Shown here: piece by piece, positions 27,716 through 37,917 of the stretch
How the letters are laid out: each line of letters opens with the position of its first letter
How positions within the stretch are numbered: position 1 is the first letter of the stretch
Assembly: GCF_018882055.1 (NCBI RefSeq)
Contig: NZ_JACVPF010000001.1
Location: 186,001 to 250,000 of the forward strand
Direction: 5' to 3'
DNA from: Polynucleobacter sp. es-MAR-4
Lineage (GTDB): Bacteria; Pseudomonadota; Gammaproteobacteria; Burkholderiales; Burkholderiaceae
DNA: 64,000 bases
Notes under the pieces: generated by a model
Seen by the model: only the letters and a program-made list of their open reading frames with translations
Told to the model about the DNA's origin: nothing
The model's database searches: none
Made by a program: the position numbers and the translations under genes

Positions 27716-28860
27716 TGAATTTGATGCAACTCTTGCGCCAACATTGCGCAACTCTTTTAATCCTGTCTTTAACAAGCATTGCTTTGCTTGGCTGTAAATC
27801 TGTAGGTACAAGTGACACAGTTGATTACAAGTCTGCTGGCGCAGTGCGTGGACCTAATTTGTCCTATCCACCAGACCTCATCACAGCACAGGCTGATCGT
27901 CGCTATATCGTGCAGGATGGTTCTGCGACCATGTCTGAATACAATGCTGCAGTGAAAAAATCAGTACAGACTCGCAAGAATGTCATGACTGGTATCCCTG
28001 GTATGCGCATTGCTCGCGATGGCGAGCGTCGTTGGTTGGTTGTAGAAAAGCCTGCCACCGAGCTATACCCACAAATTAAAGATTTCTGGCAAGAGAATGG
28101 TTTCTTGTTGGTGATCGACTCGCCATCAACTGGAATTATGGAAACGGATTGGGCAGAGAATCGCGCCAAGATTTCACAAGACTTTATTCGTAACTTTGTT
28201 GGTGGCGTTTTGGATTCTGTGTATGACACCGGTGAGCGTGACAAGTACAAAACTCGCCTTGAAGTGAGCAAGCCTGGCGAAACTGAGGTTTACATTACAC
28301 AACGTGGTGCCATCGAAAAATGTACAACCGATGGATCTGGTGCTTGTATATCTACTATTTGGACTGCACGTCCAAGTGATCCTGAACTTGAAGCAGCATT
28401 CTTGGCGCGCCTGATGGAGCGTTTGGGTATGACTCAGGAAATGGCTAAGGCCCAAGTTGCCGCACCATTGGGTCCTAAAACACCGAAGGCGAAATTGGTT
28501 CAAGAGGGTGTGAATACTGCCTATATCGAAATGTCTGCAGGCTTTGATCGCGCTTGGCGTGACACTGGCCTTGCTTTAGATCGCTCTAACTTTACAGTTG
28601 AAGATCGCAACCGTACCAATGGCATCTACTATGTGCGCTACGTCAATCCTAAGGACTTAGGTGATACCAAGGGATTCTTCTCAAACCTCTTTAGTAGTAA
28701 GGATGACTCCAGCCTGAAGGCTAAGAAATACCTCGTAGTGGTTAAATCAACGGGAGATAATTCTGCGAACATCTATGTTCAAAATGCAGATGGTAAGCCA
28801 GAAAATACTGCAGCCGGTTTACAGCTCTTAACTTTGCTTACGGAGCAAATGGCTAGATAA
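27712..28860 (+). CDS. bamC: Outer membrane protein assembly factor BamC (lipoprotein)
   Basis: A lipoprotein of the BAM complex that inserts beta-barrel proteins in the outer membrane. The signal peptide ends in the lipobox LLGC (Cys about residue 28). The conserved unstructured segment [10 protein letters not shown] that contacts BamD follows, and then two helix-grip domains (about 100-215 and 270-382). The 382 residues are typical. The start overlaps the dapA stop, and the dapA-bamC pairing is widespread (bamC was once called dapX). Confidence 0.93.
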   Translation: MMNLMQLLRQHCATLLILSLTSIALLGCKSVGTSDTVDYKSAGAVRGPNLSYPPDLITAQADRRYIVQDGSATMSEYNAAVKKSVQTRKNVMTGIPGMRIARDGERRWLVVEKPATELYPQIKDFWQENGFLLVIDSPSTGIMETDWAENRAKISQDFIRNFVGGVLDSVYDTGERDKYKTRLEVSKPGETEVYITQRGAIEKCTTDGSGACISTIWTARPSDPELEAAFLARLMERLGMTQEMAKAQVAAPLGPKTPKAKLVQEGVNTAYIEMSAGFDRAWRDTGLALDRSNFTVEDRNRTNGIYYVRYVNPKDLGDTKGFFSNLFSSKDDSSLKAKKYLVVVKSTGDNSANIYVQNADGKPENTAAGLQLLTLLTEQMAR

Positions 28861-28887
28861 GTGCGGAGCTAGAAAATTCTGGACATT

Positions 28888-28917
28888 AAAAAAGCCGCTT
28901 TTCAGCGGCTTTTTTTC
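28888..28917 (+). terminator. Bidirectional intrinsic terminator after bamC
   Basis: The stem AAAAGCCGC / GCGGCTTTT with a short TTTTCA loop is flanked by an A tract and TTTTTTT. It ends bamC on the plus strand and the small lipoprotein gene on the minus strand. Confidence 0.92.
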
Positions 28918-28930
28918 TTCAAGGAGAAGA

Positions 28931-29110
28931 TTACTTCTTAGCGTCAGCAGCTGGAGCAGCAGGAGCAGCTGGAGCAGCAGCAGGAGCGTCAGCAGCAGGA
29001 GCAGCAGCAGGAGCAGCTGGAGCAGCTTCTACAGGTTTTGCTTCTTCTTTTTTACCGCAAGCGGCCAAAGCGATTGCCAACATTGCTACAAGTGCGAGTG
29101 ACTTCTTCAT
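28931..29110 (-). CDS. Small Ala/Pro-rich lipoprotein (59 residues)
   Basis: A short minus-strand frame encodes 59 residues. MKKSLALVAMLAIALAAC is a textbook lipoprotein signal with the Cys at residue 18. GKKEEAKPVEAA follows, then about 25 residues made almost only of Ala and Pro in AAP/APAA repeats, and the ending DAKK. AGAGGAAA is a good Shine-Dalgarno upstream of the ATG. A terminator closes it. It may be a membrane-anchored spacer or an abundant small envelope lipoprotein. I do not know a function. Confidence 0.85.
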   Translation of the reverse strand: MKKSLALVAMLAIALAACGKKEEAKPVEAAPAAPAAAPAADAPAAAPAAPAAPAADAKK

Positions 29111-29225
29111 TTGTAATTTCCTCTTAAAAAATTATCATTAATAACCGGTTATTAATACCTGAAAAGTACAGGGTAAGCCCTTAGGTACTTTCCAGAAATC
29201 ATTATAGCCATCTCTGCATTGGAGG

Positions 29226-30452
29226 CTAAAAAACCAGCCAGCCAGCTTCAAAAGCCTCAAAAAGGCTATTATTTGACCCAATTTTGCCTATTTTCCCCTT
29301 GAATTGCTTCTTTGCGGCAAGTGAGCGCCAAGCCAGCTGTATTGGTCTGGCCTGACTATTGCTCACCTCTTCGCCGTTACAGTAAATCCGGTCACCTAAG
29401 GCTAGCAATCGCGTTTGCGGGTGTGGTCTCAGGGATTCCTTCTGAAGACGCTGTTGGAATTCCTCCGGTGACACATCATTTGATGCGCCATCAAAATAGG
29501 CCTGGGGTTTTGGTTCGCTTAGATAGGCAGCAATGCCGGGAAGAAATGTTTCTACGCGATCTAGTTTTAAACCTTTTAATTTTTGTGTCACCTGCTGAAT
29601 AATCTCGTCTGGCAGTTGTTCTGCACAGGCTGTTGCTCTTTGCTGTGGATCGGCAAAACGCTGATCCAGTTCGGGAATATCTTCAAGCGATTCGGCCAAG
29701 CGCCATAAGCCTTCTTGCAAGATTTCTTTATAACTTTGAGCCCTAAACCCAACCGACCAAGTCTGGCAGCCTGCATCTAAGGCAACGCCATCATGAGCTA
29801 CATGAGGTGGAAGGTAAAGCATATCGCCTGGCTCCAAAACCCATTCCTGCTCGACCTTAAAGTTTTTTAGGATCTTCAAGGGCAGATTGGGATTTAAACT
29901 CAAATCTCGCTGCTCAGATATGCGCCAACGTCTACGGCCTGACATCTGTATTAAAAACACATCGTATGAATCAAAGTGTGGACCTACGCCACCGCCAGGT
30001 CCGGCGATGCTAATCATCAGATCATCTAAACGTGCATCTGGTATGAAGCGAAACCAAGAAAGAATTTTTGCTGCGGCAGGATGGCGTGCCTCCATACCTT
30101 GAAGAAGTAGCGTCCAATCGGGTGACTCAAGTGGAGGGATCGATTTCTTTTTGAATGGACCGTCCGCAAAGGACCAGGGCTTAGCTTGAATTAATCTGGA
30201 TTCAACGACGTCATTGCCTGCAATTTTAAATAACTCTTCAGCTGATATTGCACTGCCCAAGGGTTCACCTAGTTGCTTAGCAAGCTCAAATGCAGGGATA
30301 GCCCCACGCACTAAAAGTGGTTTTTTATGCCAGTAGGCTTTCATGAACTCTTGGGGGCTATTGCCCCCTAGAAGCGCCCATGGCTGATCTAGCGGAAGGT
30401 TTTTGGGCGCCCGAGGAGGATCGTAGGGCTTGCTCAAGTAAAATGCAGTCAT
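29226..30452 (-). CDS. roxA: Ribosomal oxygenase, RoxA/YcfD-type JmjC cupin
   Basis: A 2-oxoglutarate/Fe(II) oxygenase. E. coli YcfD hydroxylates an arginine of ribosomal protein L16. The 408 residues contain the JmjC core with iron ligands H159 and D161 in GPHFDSYDVFLIQ and a distal His in LPPHVAHDG (about 217-220). A C-terminal winged-helix region follows, as in YcfD. GRRRWRI is a conserved cofactor-side strand. It is divergent from the FKBP gene with only about 26 bases between start codons. The substrate is inferred from the family. Confidence 0.88.
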   Translation of the reverse strand: MTAFYLSKPYDPPRAPKNLPLDQPWALLGGNSPQEFMKAYWHKKPLLVRGAIPAFELAKQLGEPLGSAISAEELFKIAGNDVVESRLIQAKPWSFADGPFKKKSIPPLESPDWTLLLQGMEARHPAAAKILSWFRFIPDARLDDLMISIAGPGGGVGPHFDSYDVFLIQMSGRRRWRISEQRDLSLNPNLPLKILKNFKVEQEWVLEPGDMLYLPPHVAHDGVALDAGCQTWSVGFRAQSYKEILQEGLWRLAESLEDIPELDQRFADPQQRATACAEQLPDEIIQQVTQKLKGLKLDRVETFLPGIAAYLSEPKPQAYFDGASNDVSPEEFQQRLQKESLRPHPQTRLLALGDRIYCNGEEVSNSQARPIQLAWRSLAAKKQFKGKIGKIGSNNSLFEAFEAGWLVF

Positions 30453-30478
30453 ATAAGTAAAAAGCTATTTAAAACACA

Positions 30479-31087
30479 ATGTTGAATGAATTACGCATGA
30501 AGATCGAAAAAAATACCGTTGTATCCCTGCGCTACAAATTAACTGATGCGCAAAACAATATTATCGAGGAACCGGATTCTCCGATGGTATACCTGCACGG
30601 GGGATATGAGGGTACTTTTCCTAAGATTGAAACCTTATTGGACGGTCAAGATATTGGCTATGAGGCTAGCATTCAACTTGAGCCGAGCGAGGCATTTGGT
30701 GAGTACGATCCTGAGTTGCTCAAGATTGAACCCCGCGCACGTTTCCCAGAGCCTTTAGAAGTTGGTATGCAGTTTGAGGGCGTGCCTGATGCTGAAGAAG
30801 AGGGTGATTCTGGTGATGCAGACGATGAGCCTCTGATTTATACCGTGACCGATGTTGCTGATAGTCAAGTGGTCTTAGATGGTAATCATCCTTTGGCTGG
30901 CATGGCTCTTCGTTTCTGGGTGCAGGTGGAAGATATTCGTGCTGCTACCGATGAAGAGATTGAGAATCGCCATCCTGAAGGTGGGGAAGCCTTTGCATTT
31001 GGAATGCCTGACGATTCTGATGACGGCGATGATGAGTTCACTGCTAGCATTGCCAATCCGAGTGGCCCAACACCAACTCTGCATTAA
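30479..31087 (+). CDS. SlyD-like FKBP peptidyl-prolyl isomerase
   Basis: A 202-residue FKBP-type isomerase with an insert-in-flap arrangement: VVSLRYKLTDAQNNIIEEP, then YLHGGYEGTFPKIETLLDGQ, EPSEAFGEYDPELL, and a flap with an unusually acidic stretch (DAEEEGDSGDADDE at about 100-113). The C-terminal tail is also acid-rich (DDSDDGDDEF) rather than His/Cys-rich, so it lacks the nickel-binding tail of SlyD. The ATG at 30497 (MKIEKN) is a possible shorter start. It converges on cysE. Confidence 0.88.
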   Translation: MLNELRMKIEKNTVVSLRYKLTDAQNNIIEEPDSPMVYLHGGYEGTFPKIETLLDGQDIGYEASIQLEPSEAFGEYDPELLKIEPRARFPEPLEVGMQFEGVPDAEEEGDSGDADDEPLIYTVTDVADSQVVLDGNHPLAGMALRFWVQVEDIRAATDEEIENRHPEGGEAFAFGMPDDSDDGDDEFTASIANPSGPTPTLH

Positions 31088-31095
31088 GACTAAAA

Positions 31096-31863
31096 CTATT
31101 CTTTAAGCCATTCTTTCAGTGCGCCAAGGTCACGCTTGGTGTCACTTGATTCGCTGGCATTAGCTGCCGGTGTGTTGCTCAATTTAGCGATGACTTTTTC
31201 GAGAGCTGCAATTTTGGCTTCTTGCTCAAGCGTGGCATCAATCAAACCCTTCAATGCCATAGACACCGGATCATCTACATTCGGCGTTACGCCATACGCA
31301 GAGAAGTATTCCTTGGCTTTGCTATCGGGCGCACTCGCTTGAGGTAGATCTGGATGTAGGATGCGCGCAGGAATTCCTACTGCAGTTGCCCCAGCAGGAA
31401 TTTCTTTGAGGACCACAGCATTAGATCCAACGCGTGCGCCATCACCTACGGTAAAGCCTCCAAGAACTTTAGCCCCAGCACTAATGACAACGCCTTTACC
31501 TAAAGTGGGGTGACGCTTCACGCCTTTGTATAAAGAAGTTCCACCTAGAGTAACTCCTTGATAGATAGTGCAGTCATCGCCAATTTCAGTAGTTTCTCCG
31601 ATAACGATACCCAAGCCATGATCTAAAAAAACACGGCGGCCAATTTTTGCTCCTGGGTGAATTTCAATGCCAGTAATAAAGCGTGCCAGCATTGATAGGA
31701 GTCGTGCAATCCACTTTAGACCCAGGTTCCATAGACCATGAGATGCTCGATGAATCCATACGGCATGTAAACCTGGATAGCAGGTAATGACCTCTAGGCG
31801 ATTTCTAGCGGCAGGGTCACGAACAATGATGGAGTCGACTTGGTCGAAAAGCGAATTAAACAT
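31096..31863 (-). CDS. cysE: Serine O-acetyltransferase
   Basis: This enzyme makes O-acetylserine for cysteine synthesis. The 255 residues contain an N-terminal helical part and a left-handed beta-helix of hexapeptide repeats ([19 protein letters not shown], then [18 protein letters not shown]). The active-site His in LDHG and the loop before [10 protein letters not shown] fit the family. The C-terminal tail past residue 185 is long and polar. trmJ lies 29 bases upstream on the same strand, so the two may be co-transcribed. Confidence 0.94.
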   Translation of the reverse strand: MFNSLFDQVDSIIVRDPAARNRLEVITCYPGLHAVWIHRASHGLWNLGLKWIARLLSMLARFITGIEIHPGAKIGRRVFLDHGLGIVIGETTEIGDDCTIYQGVTLGGTSLYKGVKRHPTLGKGVVISAGAKVLGGFTVGDGARVGSNAVVLKEIPAGATAVGIPARILHPDLPQASAPDSKAKEYFSAYGVTPNVDDPVSMALKGLIDATLEQEAKIAALEKVIAKLSNTPAANASESSDTKRDLGALKEWLKE

Positions 31864-31892
31864 AGGGTGATTTTAACGGGTAAAGGCTGAAT

Positions 31893-32642
31893 TTATTTTC
31901 TCAAGAGCATCTGTTTAGCAATGCCACGCAGAAGATCGATTTCTTCCTTGTGAAGGCGTGTTCGCGCAAATAGGGCTTGTAAGCGAGGCATGAGTTTCTT
32001 GGGGTTGGCTGGATCCAGGTAGCCGATGGCCTCTAAACCTTCACGCCAGTGCTCCAGCATGGCAGCAACCGCAGCAGGATCTGCATAGTCAACCTGCTCG
32101 GCACTCGTGTCTAAAGGTGAAGATCCCAAATCTTCAGCTAAGGTCTCTCTGAGTGTGAAGGCGCAAACCATCATGGCTTGAGCGAGATTCAAGGACGGAT
32201 ACACGGGATTTGCATCTAGCCATACCCGATGCGTACATAGCGACAAATGGTGATTATCTAGGCCAGTCCGCTCAGGGCCAAACAAGAGCGCAACCCGCTG
32301 ATTACCGGCAATGGCAGCTTGAATCAGAGGCCGGGCATCCTGCCAATTGATGGCCGGAGGCCCGAATTCACGATCGCGACTAGTTAAGCCCAAGACTAGA
32401 GCGCAGTCTTGAACGGCAGACTCTAGGGAAGTGGATTCCTGGCTGGATTCCAGGATATCGCTGGCACCGCTAGCTAATGCAATGGCCTCAGGCGCCTGAG
32501 CAACCCCTGAAATCTTTGGTGAAATCAGGCGGAGATCACTAAACCCCATGGTTTTGAGAGCACGAGCAGCCGAACCCACATTTCCGGGGTGACTGGTTTC
32601 AACTAAAACCCAGCGTAATAACTGTGCCTGAGCGGTATTCAT
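31893..32642 (-). CDS. trmJ: tRNA (cytidine/uridine-2'-O-)-methyltransferase TrmJ
   Basis: A SPOUT (knotted) methyltransferase that 2'-O-methylates position 32 of tRNAs. The 249 residues show the N-terminal VLVETSHPGNVGSAARALK, the SAM-binding knot ALLFGPERTGLDNHHLSLC (about 120-138), and NLAQAMMVCAFTLRE, then a C-terminal extension typical of TrmJ. It is divergent from suhB, as in many proteobacteria, and precedes cysE. Confidence 0.93.
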   Translation of the reverse strand: MNTAQAQLLRWVLVETSHPGNVGSAARALKTMGFSDLRLISPKISGVAQAPEAIALASGASDILESSQESTSLESAVQDCALVLGLTSRDREFGPPAINWQDARPLIQAAIAGNQRVALLFGPERTGLDNHHLSLCTHRVWLDANPVYPSLNLAQAMMVCAFTLRETLAEDLGSSPLDTSAEQVDYADPAAVAAMLEHWREGLEAIGYLDPANPKKLMPRLQALFARTRLHKEEIDLLRGIAKQMLLRK

Positions 32643-32772
32643 ATTGAAAAGGTTTCTTTAGGGGCTTGGGAGTTCAAATGGGCAATCGTTTAGAATCAGG
32701 GTGTTAGCTCCTTATTGTCATGCAGTTTGCAATCTGGTGAGCTTGTTCTTATTTAATTTGTCCATCAAAACT

Positions 32773-33561
32773 ATGCATCCCATGTTAAATGTGGCCGTTA
32801 AGGCTGCCCGTCGTGCCGGAACCGTGATTAATAGAGCTTCTCTGAATTTAGAGCGGCTTCAGGTTGACCGCAAGCAACATAATGATTTTGTTACCGAGGT
32901 GGACAGACAGGCTGAAGCGGCCATTATTGAGACGCTCAGCGAGGCTTATCCAACGCACGGATTTTTGGCTGAAGAGACTGGTGCTCAAAATACCGACGCT
33001 GAAAACGTATGGATTATTGATCCCTTGGATGGCACAACAAACTTTATTCATGGTTTTCCGCAATATGCAGTTTCGATTGCATTGTCAGTTAATGGCATTA
33101 CTCAGCAAGCTGTTGTGTATGACCCAACTCGCGACGAACTCTTTACTGCCACACGTGGTGCGGGTGCCTATTTAGACCGCCGGCGTTTGCGTGTTGCCAC
33201 TCAAGATCGTTTAGCCAATTCTTTACTCGGAACCGGTTTTCCTTATCGCGAAGATCAGGATCTAGAAAAGTATTTAAAAATCTTTGCAGACATGTCACGA
33301 AATTGTGCTGGTCTGCGTCGCCCTGGTGCTGCATCTTTGGACTTGGCTTATGTTGCCGCTGGTCGTTACGATGGATTCTTTGAGAGCGATCTTAGGCCAT
33401 GGGATATGGCTGCAGGCGCCTTGTTGATCACTGAAGCAGGTGGACTTATTGGCAACTACCGCGGTGAAGAAGGTTTCTTGCAAAGTGGTGAAGTGATGTG
33501 TGCAAACCCGCGTATCTTTGCTCAGATGGTGCAGTGCCTATCTAAATACTCTACCTGCTAA
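32773..33561 (+). CDS. suhB: Inositol monophosphatase family protein (SuhB)
   Basis: A Mg2+-dependent phosphatase fold. In E. coli SuhB also joins the rRNA antitermination complex. The 262-residue frame from the ATG at 32773 ([16 protein letters not shown]) has metal-binding motifs [21 protein letters not shown] (about 82-98) and [17 protein letters not shown]. The frame is open upstream to 32701, but those residues do not look like the family and overlap the divergent promoter region. It converges on lpxH across a perfect palindrome. Confidence 0.94.
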   Translation: MHPMLNVAVKAARRAGTVINRASLNLERLQVDRKQHNDFVTEVDRQAEAAIIETLSEAYPTHGFLAEETGAQNTDAENVWIIDPLDGTTNFIHGFPQYAVSIALSVNGITQQAVVYDPTRDELFTATRGAGAYLDRRRLRVATQDRLANSLLGTGFPYREDQDLEKYLKIFADMSRNCAGLRRPGAASLDLAYVAAGRYDGFFESDLRPWDMAAGALLITEAGGLIGNYRGEEGFLQSGEVMCANPRIFAQMVQCLSKYSTC

Positions 33562-33572
33562 ATTTAGCAGGT
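33553..33572 (+). terminator. Palindromic terminator between suhB and lpxH
   Basis: A perfect 20-base palindrome (ACCTGCTAAA / TTTAGCAGGT) includes the suhB stop codon and sits between two convergent genes. The arms are suited to a hairpin in either transcript, although T-tracts are weak, so efficiency is uncertain. Confidence 0.55.
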
Positions 33573-33582
33573 GAATTAAGTC

Positions 33583-34368
33583 TTACTTAATTAGATCGGC
33601 GTAATGCACGCCGTCTTGATTAATGAGTAGCGCACTCGCGCGTGGTCGCCCACTTTCTGGGTGATCTAAATCCCAGTCCGATAAGACCCAGCGTTGCCAT
33701 TCTTGATCTTGCAGATGTTCTTGATGGTACTTGGGAAGGTGGGTATGACCATGAATCAAGCGATTGCTATCTTGATCCCTTAGTACAGCTGCGCACGCTG
33801 CCAAGGTGACGTTGGTTTTGACTTGCGTCTCTGCAATAGAAGCTTGAATTGCACGTTGATATTGCACGCCACTATTGCTACGCAGAGAGTTTGCAATGGA
33901 GCGCCGCCAATTTAACGGCAATCTCAAGAAGAGTTTTTGGATCCATTGTTTACGCACCCAACCGCGAAAAACTTGATAGCCAATATCTGCCGTGCAAAGC
34001 GAGTCGCCATGACAAAGCACATATTCTGAGCTAGCAATATTGATCTTGCTTGGATCGAGCATGAGAGTCATGCCCGTCTTACTTAAGAAATGTTTTCCAA
34101 CTAAAAAGTCACGATTACCGTGAAGGTAATAGGTTTTTACTTTAGTGGAGAGTGTTGCGAGCGCATGTTTCACTTCTTGGTGAAATGGAGAGTGTAGGGC
34201 GGCATCATCTCCAACCCAATACTCAAATAAGTCTCCCAAAATAAATACGGCCTCAACCTTGGGAGCGTCCTTTTCACAAAAATCAAAGAATCGTTGCGCC
34301 GTCAACGGCATTGACGGCGTGAGATGCAAGTCAGAAATGAGCAGCGCGCTCGCGTATTGCGGAATCAT
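33583..34368 (-). CDS. lpxH: UDP-2,3-diacylglucosamine diphosphatase LpxH
   Basis: A peripheral inner-membrane Mn-dependent phosphoesterase of lipid A synthesis. The 261 residues contain the calcineurin-type motifs [42 protein letters not shown] and HGHTHLP in order. The start overlaps the stop of ppiB by 4 bases, so the two are translationally coupled, a common ppiB-lpxH arrangement. Confidence 0.95.
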   Translation of the reverse strand: MIPQYASALLISDLHLTPSMPLTAQRFFDFCEKDAPKVEAVFILGDLFEYWVGDDAALHSPFHQEVKHALATLSTKVKTYYLHGNRDFLVGKHFLSKTGMTLMLDPSKINIASSEYVLCHGDSLCTADIGYQVFRGWVRKQWIQKLFLRLPLNWRRSIANSLRSNSGVQYQRAIQASIAETQVKTNVTLAACAAVLRDQDSNRLIHGHTHLPKYHQEHLQDQEWQRWVLSDWDLDHPESGRPRASALLINQDGVHYADLIK

Positions 34369-34868
34369 TCCTCGAGAACGCTCGCCTTTTCAATAACAAC
34401 ATCTTCTGCAGGAACATCTTGATGAAATCCAGCATTACCAGTTTTTACTTTGCGAATGACATCGACAACATCAAGTCCGTCAGTGACTTTGCCAAAAACA
34501 GCATAACCCCATCCCTGTGCATTTGGAGCGGTATGGTTTAAGAAATCATTGTCATTCACGTTAATAAAAAATTGTGCTGTTGCAGAGTGTGGATCGCTAG
34601 TGCGAGCCATAGCTACCGTGCCACGTTCGTTCTTCAGACCATTGTTTGCTTCATTCTCAATTTGGGCGCCAGAAGATTTTTCTTTTAGGCCGGCGGTCAT
34701 ACCTCCACCTTGAATCATGAAGTTATCAATCACGCGATGAAAGATGGTGCCATCGTAGTGGCCGCTTTTCACATACTGCAAGAAATTGGCAACGGTCTTC
34801 GGTGCTTTTGCAGCATCCAATGTGAGGGTGATGTCGCCCTTATTTGTTTTGAGTAGAACTTTAGCCAT
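34365..34868 (-). CDS. ppiB: Peptidyl-prolyl cis-trans isomerase B (cyclophilin)
   Basis: A cytoplasmic cyclophilin of 167 residues without a signal peptide. The active-site segment [18 protein letters not shown] (about residues 43-60) carries the catalytic Arg. [20 protein letters not shown] and [16 protein letters not shown] follow. It is upstream of lpxH and overlaps it by 4 bases. Confidence 0.96.
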   Translation of the reverse strand: MAKVLLKTNKGDITLTLDAAKAPKTVANFLQYVKSGHYDGTIFHRVIDNFMIQGGGMTAGLKEKSSGAQIENEANNGLKNERGTVAMARTSDPHSATAQFFINVNDNDFLNHTAPNAQGWGYAVFGKVTDGLDVVDVIRKVKTGNAGFHQDVPAEDVVIEKASVLEE

Positions 34869-34913
34869 GATGAATTCACTTTCGATGGTTAGTGGGTAAA
34901 AATGCTAGAAAAA

Positions 34914-35753
34914 TTATTTTGAGTCTAGTGTTGCTGGGGTCGCGGGCGCTACTGGTGCAACCCCCTTTTTGACTGGCTTTAGGATCTCCATTAGTGCTTT
35001 TGCACGATTGGTGTATTGACGCTGATTCAAGGCGGCATCTTTGGCTGCATTGTCATAGGACTGAGTTGCAAGTCGAATGTAGACTTCACCTAAGTTGGCG
35101 GAGGCAATCGTATAGCTAGGACGCAATTTCAAAGCGAGCTCTAAATAGTCTCTTGCTTCAATCCAGTGACCTTGATTAGCTGCTAGTGCGGCTAGGTTGT
35201 TGTAAGGCTCAGGTAGCTCTGGAAATTGCTGGGTAATCTCAACTAAAGTCTTTTTGGCCGCTTCCCACTGACGCATTTCGATCTGCATGCGTGCTTTTAC
35301 GTAGCGGAGTTGGACATTACCCGGCGTTTTCTTAAGTTGCTGATTAATCTGATCGATGGCTTCAGGATATTTCTTGGCCTTCACAAGCTTTTCGATATCT
35401 GACGGAATCCCATTTTTAGTCACTGGATCCGGTTCAATAATTAAAAAGGAAAGAAATGGAACTGCTACCGAGTCTGAGAGTTCGGCATTAAATTGGTCAT
35501 ATCCAGCATCATTGCCGGCAAGTCTCGGGGGATCATTGGGGCCATAAGATCCTAGGTAGGGCGCTTGAACGCCTTGAGAAGCAGTGGGGGCGCTATTTAG
35601 TGCCTTGATTTCGGCATCTGCCAGCTGTTGTCCAGGGGTGCTACAGCCCGCAAGCAGTGAAATGGCAAAAATAGTGCTCAAGCCACCCATATAGGCTGGA
35701 CGGAGTGAAAAAAGGTTAGCTGGCATAGGGGGTGGGGTGAAAAACGGGCTCAT
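34914..35753 (-). CDS. TPR-repeat lipoprotein
   Basis: A 279-residue envelope lipoprotein. The signal sequence ([15 protein letters not shown]) has a clear lipobox with the Cys about residue 37 from the first possible start, or 28 from the internal ATG at 35726, which is equally plausible. Tetratricopeptide helices occupy about 125-260 ([54 protein letters not shown]). These usually mediate protein contacts. It probably shares a transcript with ppiB-lpxH. The function is unknown. Confidence 0.8.
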   Translation of the reverse strand: MSPFFTPPPMPANLFSLRPAYMGGLSTIFAISLLAGCSTPGQQLADAEIKALNSAPTASQGVQAPYLGSYGPNDPPRLAGNDAGYDQFNAELSDSVAVPFLSFLIIEPDPVTKNGIPSDIEKLVKAKKYPEAIDQINQQLKKTPGNVQLRYVKARMQIEMRQWEAAKKTLVEITQQFPELPEPYNNLAALAANQGHWIEARDYLELALKLRPSYTIASANLGEVYIRLATQSYDNAAKDAALNQRQYTNRAKALMEILKPVKKGVAPVAPATPATLDSK

Positions 35754-35813
35754 TCGATATACTCAGCGCTCAGTCTAACAAATTGGCGCTACTTGCCCAC
35801 CTTTATAGCCCCT

Positions 35814-37235
35814 ATGCTGCAAATCTATAACACTCTCAGTCGCTCTAAGCAGGCCTTTAAACCCATCGAGCCAGGCAAGGTGAAGATGTACGTCTGCGGA
35901 ATGACGGTCTATGACTTTTGCCATATTGGGCATGCCAGGGTGATGATTGTCTTTGATATGGTGGTTCGCTGGTTGCGAGCCAGTGGCTACGAGGTAGTTT
36001 ACGTTCGCAATATCACCGATATTGATGACAAGATCATCAATCGTGCGGTTGAAAATGGTGAACCTATTTCGGTATTGACCCAGCGTTTTATTGATGCGAT
36101 GCATGCCGACTCTGACGAGTTGGGTCTAATGCATCCAGATCATGAACCTCGCGCTACAGATTACATCGCGCAAATGCAGGGCATGATTGGTCGCTTGATT
36201 GAAAAAGAGTTGGCCTATCAAGGTGAAGATGGCGATGTCAATTTTGCGGTTCGCTTGTTCCCTGAGTATGGCCGTCTCTCCGGTAAATCTTTAGATGAAT
36301 TGAATGCCGGTGAACGTGTCGCCGTTGGTGGTGGTAAACGTGACCCATTAGATTTCGTTTTGTGGAAGAGTGCTAAGGCGGAAGAGCCATCTGACACGCG
36401 TTGGAAATCTCCTTGGGGTGAAGGTCGCCCTGGATGGCACATTGAATGTTCTGCCATGTCCTGTGATTTGTTGGGCGAACATTTTGATATCCATGGTGGT
36501 GGCGCTGATCTGCAATTTCCTCACCATGAGAATGAGATTGCGCAGAGCGAGGGCGCTCTATATGGTCAAGACCATAAAGCTAGCGACCAACCGTTTGTAA
36601 ATTATTGGATGCATAACGGGCATATTCGGGTCAATGAAGAGAAGATGTCCAAGTCATTGGGTAATTTTTTCTTAATCCGTGATGTGCTGAACAATTTTGA
36701 TCCTGAGGTTCTGCGTTTCTTTATGTTGCGCGCTCACTATCGCAGCCCGATCAATTACAGCGATGCCCAGCTTGAGGAAGCGCGCTCAGGCTTGGTTCGT
36801 CTTTACACAGCATTGGCCCAGGCACCACTGAGCAATCATGCTGTAGACCCACAGTCTCCATGGGCTAAGCGTTTTACCGATGCCATGAATGATGACTTTA
36901 ATACGCCTGAGGCTATTGCGGCATTATTTGATTTAGCAAGCGAAGTGAATCGCGCTCAGAGCCAAGAGAAAGTGGAGTTAGCTAGCACGCTCAAGGGATT
37001 GGCTGGAATTCTTAACTTCTTACAGCGTGACCCAACAGTATTTTTGCAAGCGGGATCTCGAGGTAATGATGTCGGTTTATCTCCTGCTGATATTGAAGAG
37101 CAGATTGCCGCACGAGTGGCTGCAAAGCAAGCTAAAGATTTTGCTAAGGCAGATTTAATTCGTACAACTTTATTAGAGCAGGGCGTAGTCTTGGAAGACA
37201 AGCCTGGTGGTCTTACAGAATGGCGTAGAACTTAA
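35814..37235 (+). CDS. cysS: Cysteinyl-tRNA synthetase
   Basis: A class I synthetase for tRNA-Cys. The ATG at 35814 gives [15 protein letters not shown] and 473 residues. An upstream TTG-initiated extension is unlikely. The zinc site begins with [17 protein letters not shown] (Cys, and the HIGH motif). [13 protein letters not shown] and [12 protein letters not shown] supply the remaining ligands, and [10 protein letters not shown] is KMSKS. It is divergent from the TPR lipoprotein. Confidence 0.97.
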   Translation: MLQIYNTLSRSKQAFKPIEPGKVKMYVCGMTVYDFCHIGHARVMIVFDMVVRWLRASGYEVVYVRNITDIDDKIINRAVENGEPISVLTQRFIDAMHADSDELGLMHPDHEPRATDYIAQMQGMIGRLIEKELAYQGEDGDVNFAVRLFPEYGRLSGKSLDELNAGERVAVGGGKRDPLDFVLWKSAKAEEPSDTRWKSPWGEGRPGWHIECSAMSCDLLGEHFDIHGGGADLQFPHHENEIAQSEGALYGQDHKASDQPFVNYWMHNGHIRVNEEKMSKSLGNFFLIRDVLNNFDPEVLRFFMLRAHYRSPINYSDAQLEEARSGLVRLYTALAQAPLSNHAVDPQSPWAKRFTDAMNDDFNTPEAIAALFDLASEVNRAQSQEKVELASTLKGLAGILNFLQRDPTVFLQAGSRGNDVGLSPADIEEQIAARVAAKQAKDFAKADLIRTTLLEQGVVLEDKPGGLTEWRRT

Positions 37236-37251
37236 TTGCAGATGATTTATT

Positions 37252-37908
37252 TTGAGTAAAGCCGCAGAACAAGCTGTTGTCGAAGAGCTTGCCCCTGAGT
37301 ATTGGGAGCAAGCTTGTGCCGAGTTGATGAAGCATGATCGCATTCTAAAAAAATTGATTCCAAAACATGGTTCAGTTTTTTTGAGAACGCGCGGAGATGC
37401 ATTCACAACATTGGCCAGATCAATTGTTGGCCAACAAATTTCCGTGGCGGCAGCACAGTCAGTTTGGAATAGGGTATTACTCTGCGCCAAAAACAAAGTA
37501 AATCCTAAAAATATCCTCGCTTTAAGTGTTGATGAATTGCGCGGAGCTGGTTTATCGGGTCGTAAGGTGGAGTACATCCGTGATTTAGCCGAACACTTCA
37601 ATTCCGGCCGTTTGCATGCGAATCAGTGGAAAGGCATGGAAGATGAGGTCATCATCAAAGAATTGTGTGAAATTCGGGGTATTGGCCGCTGGACCGCTGA
37701 AATGTTCCTGATTTTCAACATGGTGAGACCCAATATCCTCCCTTTAGATGATGCGGGCCTAATTAAGGCCATTTCCTTGAATTACTTCAGCGGAGAGCCT
37801 GTCAGCAGGCATGAGGCCCGTGAAGTGGCAGCAAATTGGGCCCCTTGGCGCACTGTAGCCACCTGGTATATGTGGAGAAGTCTCGACCCCATCCCCGTTG
37901 AATATTAA
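37252..37908 (+). CDS. AlkA-type DNA-3-methyladenine glycosylase
   Basis: An HhH-GPD base-excision glycosylase of 218 residues. The helix-hairpin-helix is LCEIRGIGRWTAEMFLIF (about 140-157), followed by the catalytic Asp in ILPLDDAGL. LARSIVGQQISVAAA is the family's DNA-intercalating segment. It should remove alkylated purines. The start is a TTG at 37252, because the first in-frame ATG (37327) would remove 25 residues. It is 16 bases after cysS and 9 bases before accA. Confidence 0.9.
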   Translation: MSKAAEQAVVEELAPEYWEQACAELMKHDRILKKLIPKHGSVFLRTRGDAFTTLARSIVGQQISVAAAQSVWNRVLLCAKNKVNPKNILALSVDELRGAGLSGRKVEYIRDLAEHFNSGRLHANQWKGMEDEVIIKELCEIRGIGRWTAEMFLIFNMVRPNILPLDDAGLIKAISLNYFSGEPVSRHEAREVAANWAPWRTVATWYMWRSLDPIPVEY

Positions 37909-37917
37909 AATCAAGCT

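Noticed and set aside
32701..32772. Upstream extension of suhB (24 extra residues)
   Set aside because: The extension does not match SuhB and overlaps the divergent promoter region of trmJ. ATG at 32773 is the conserved start.
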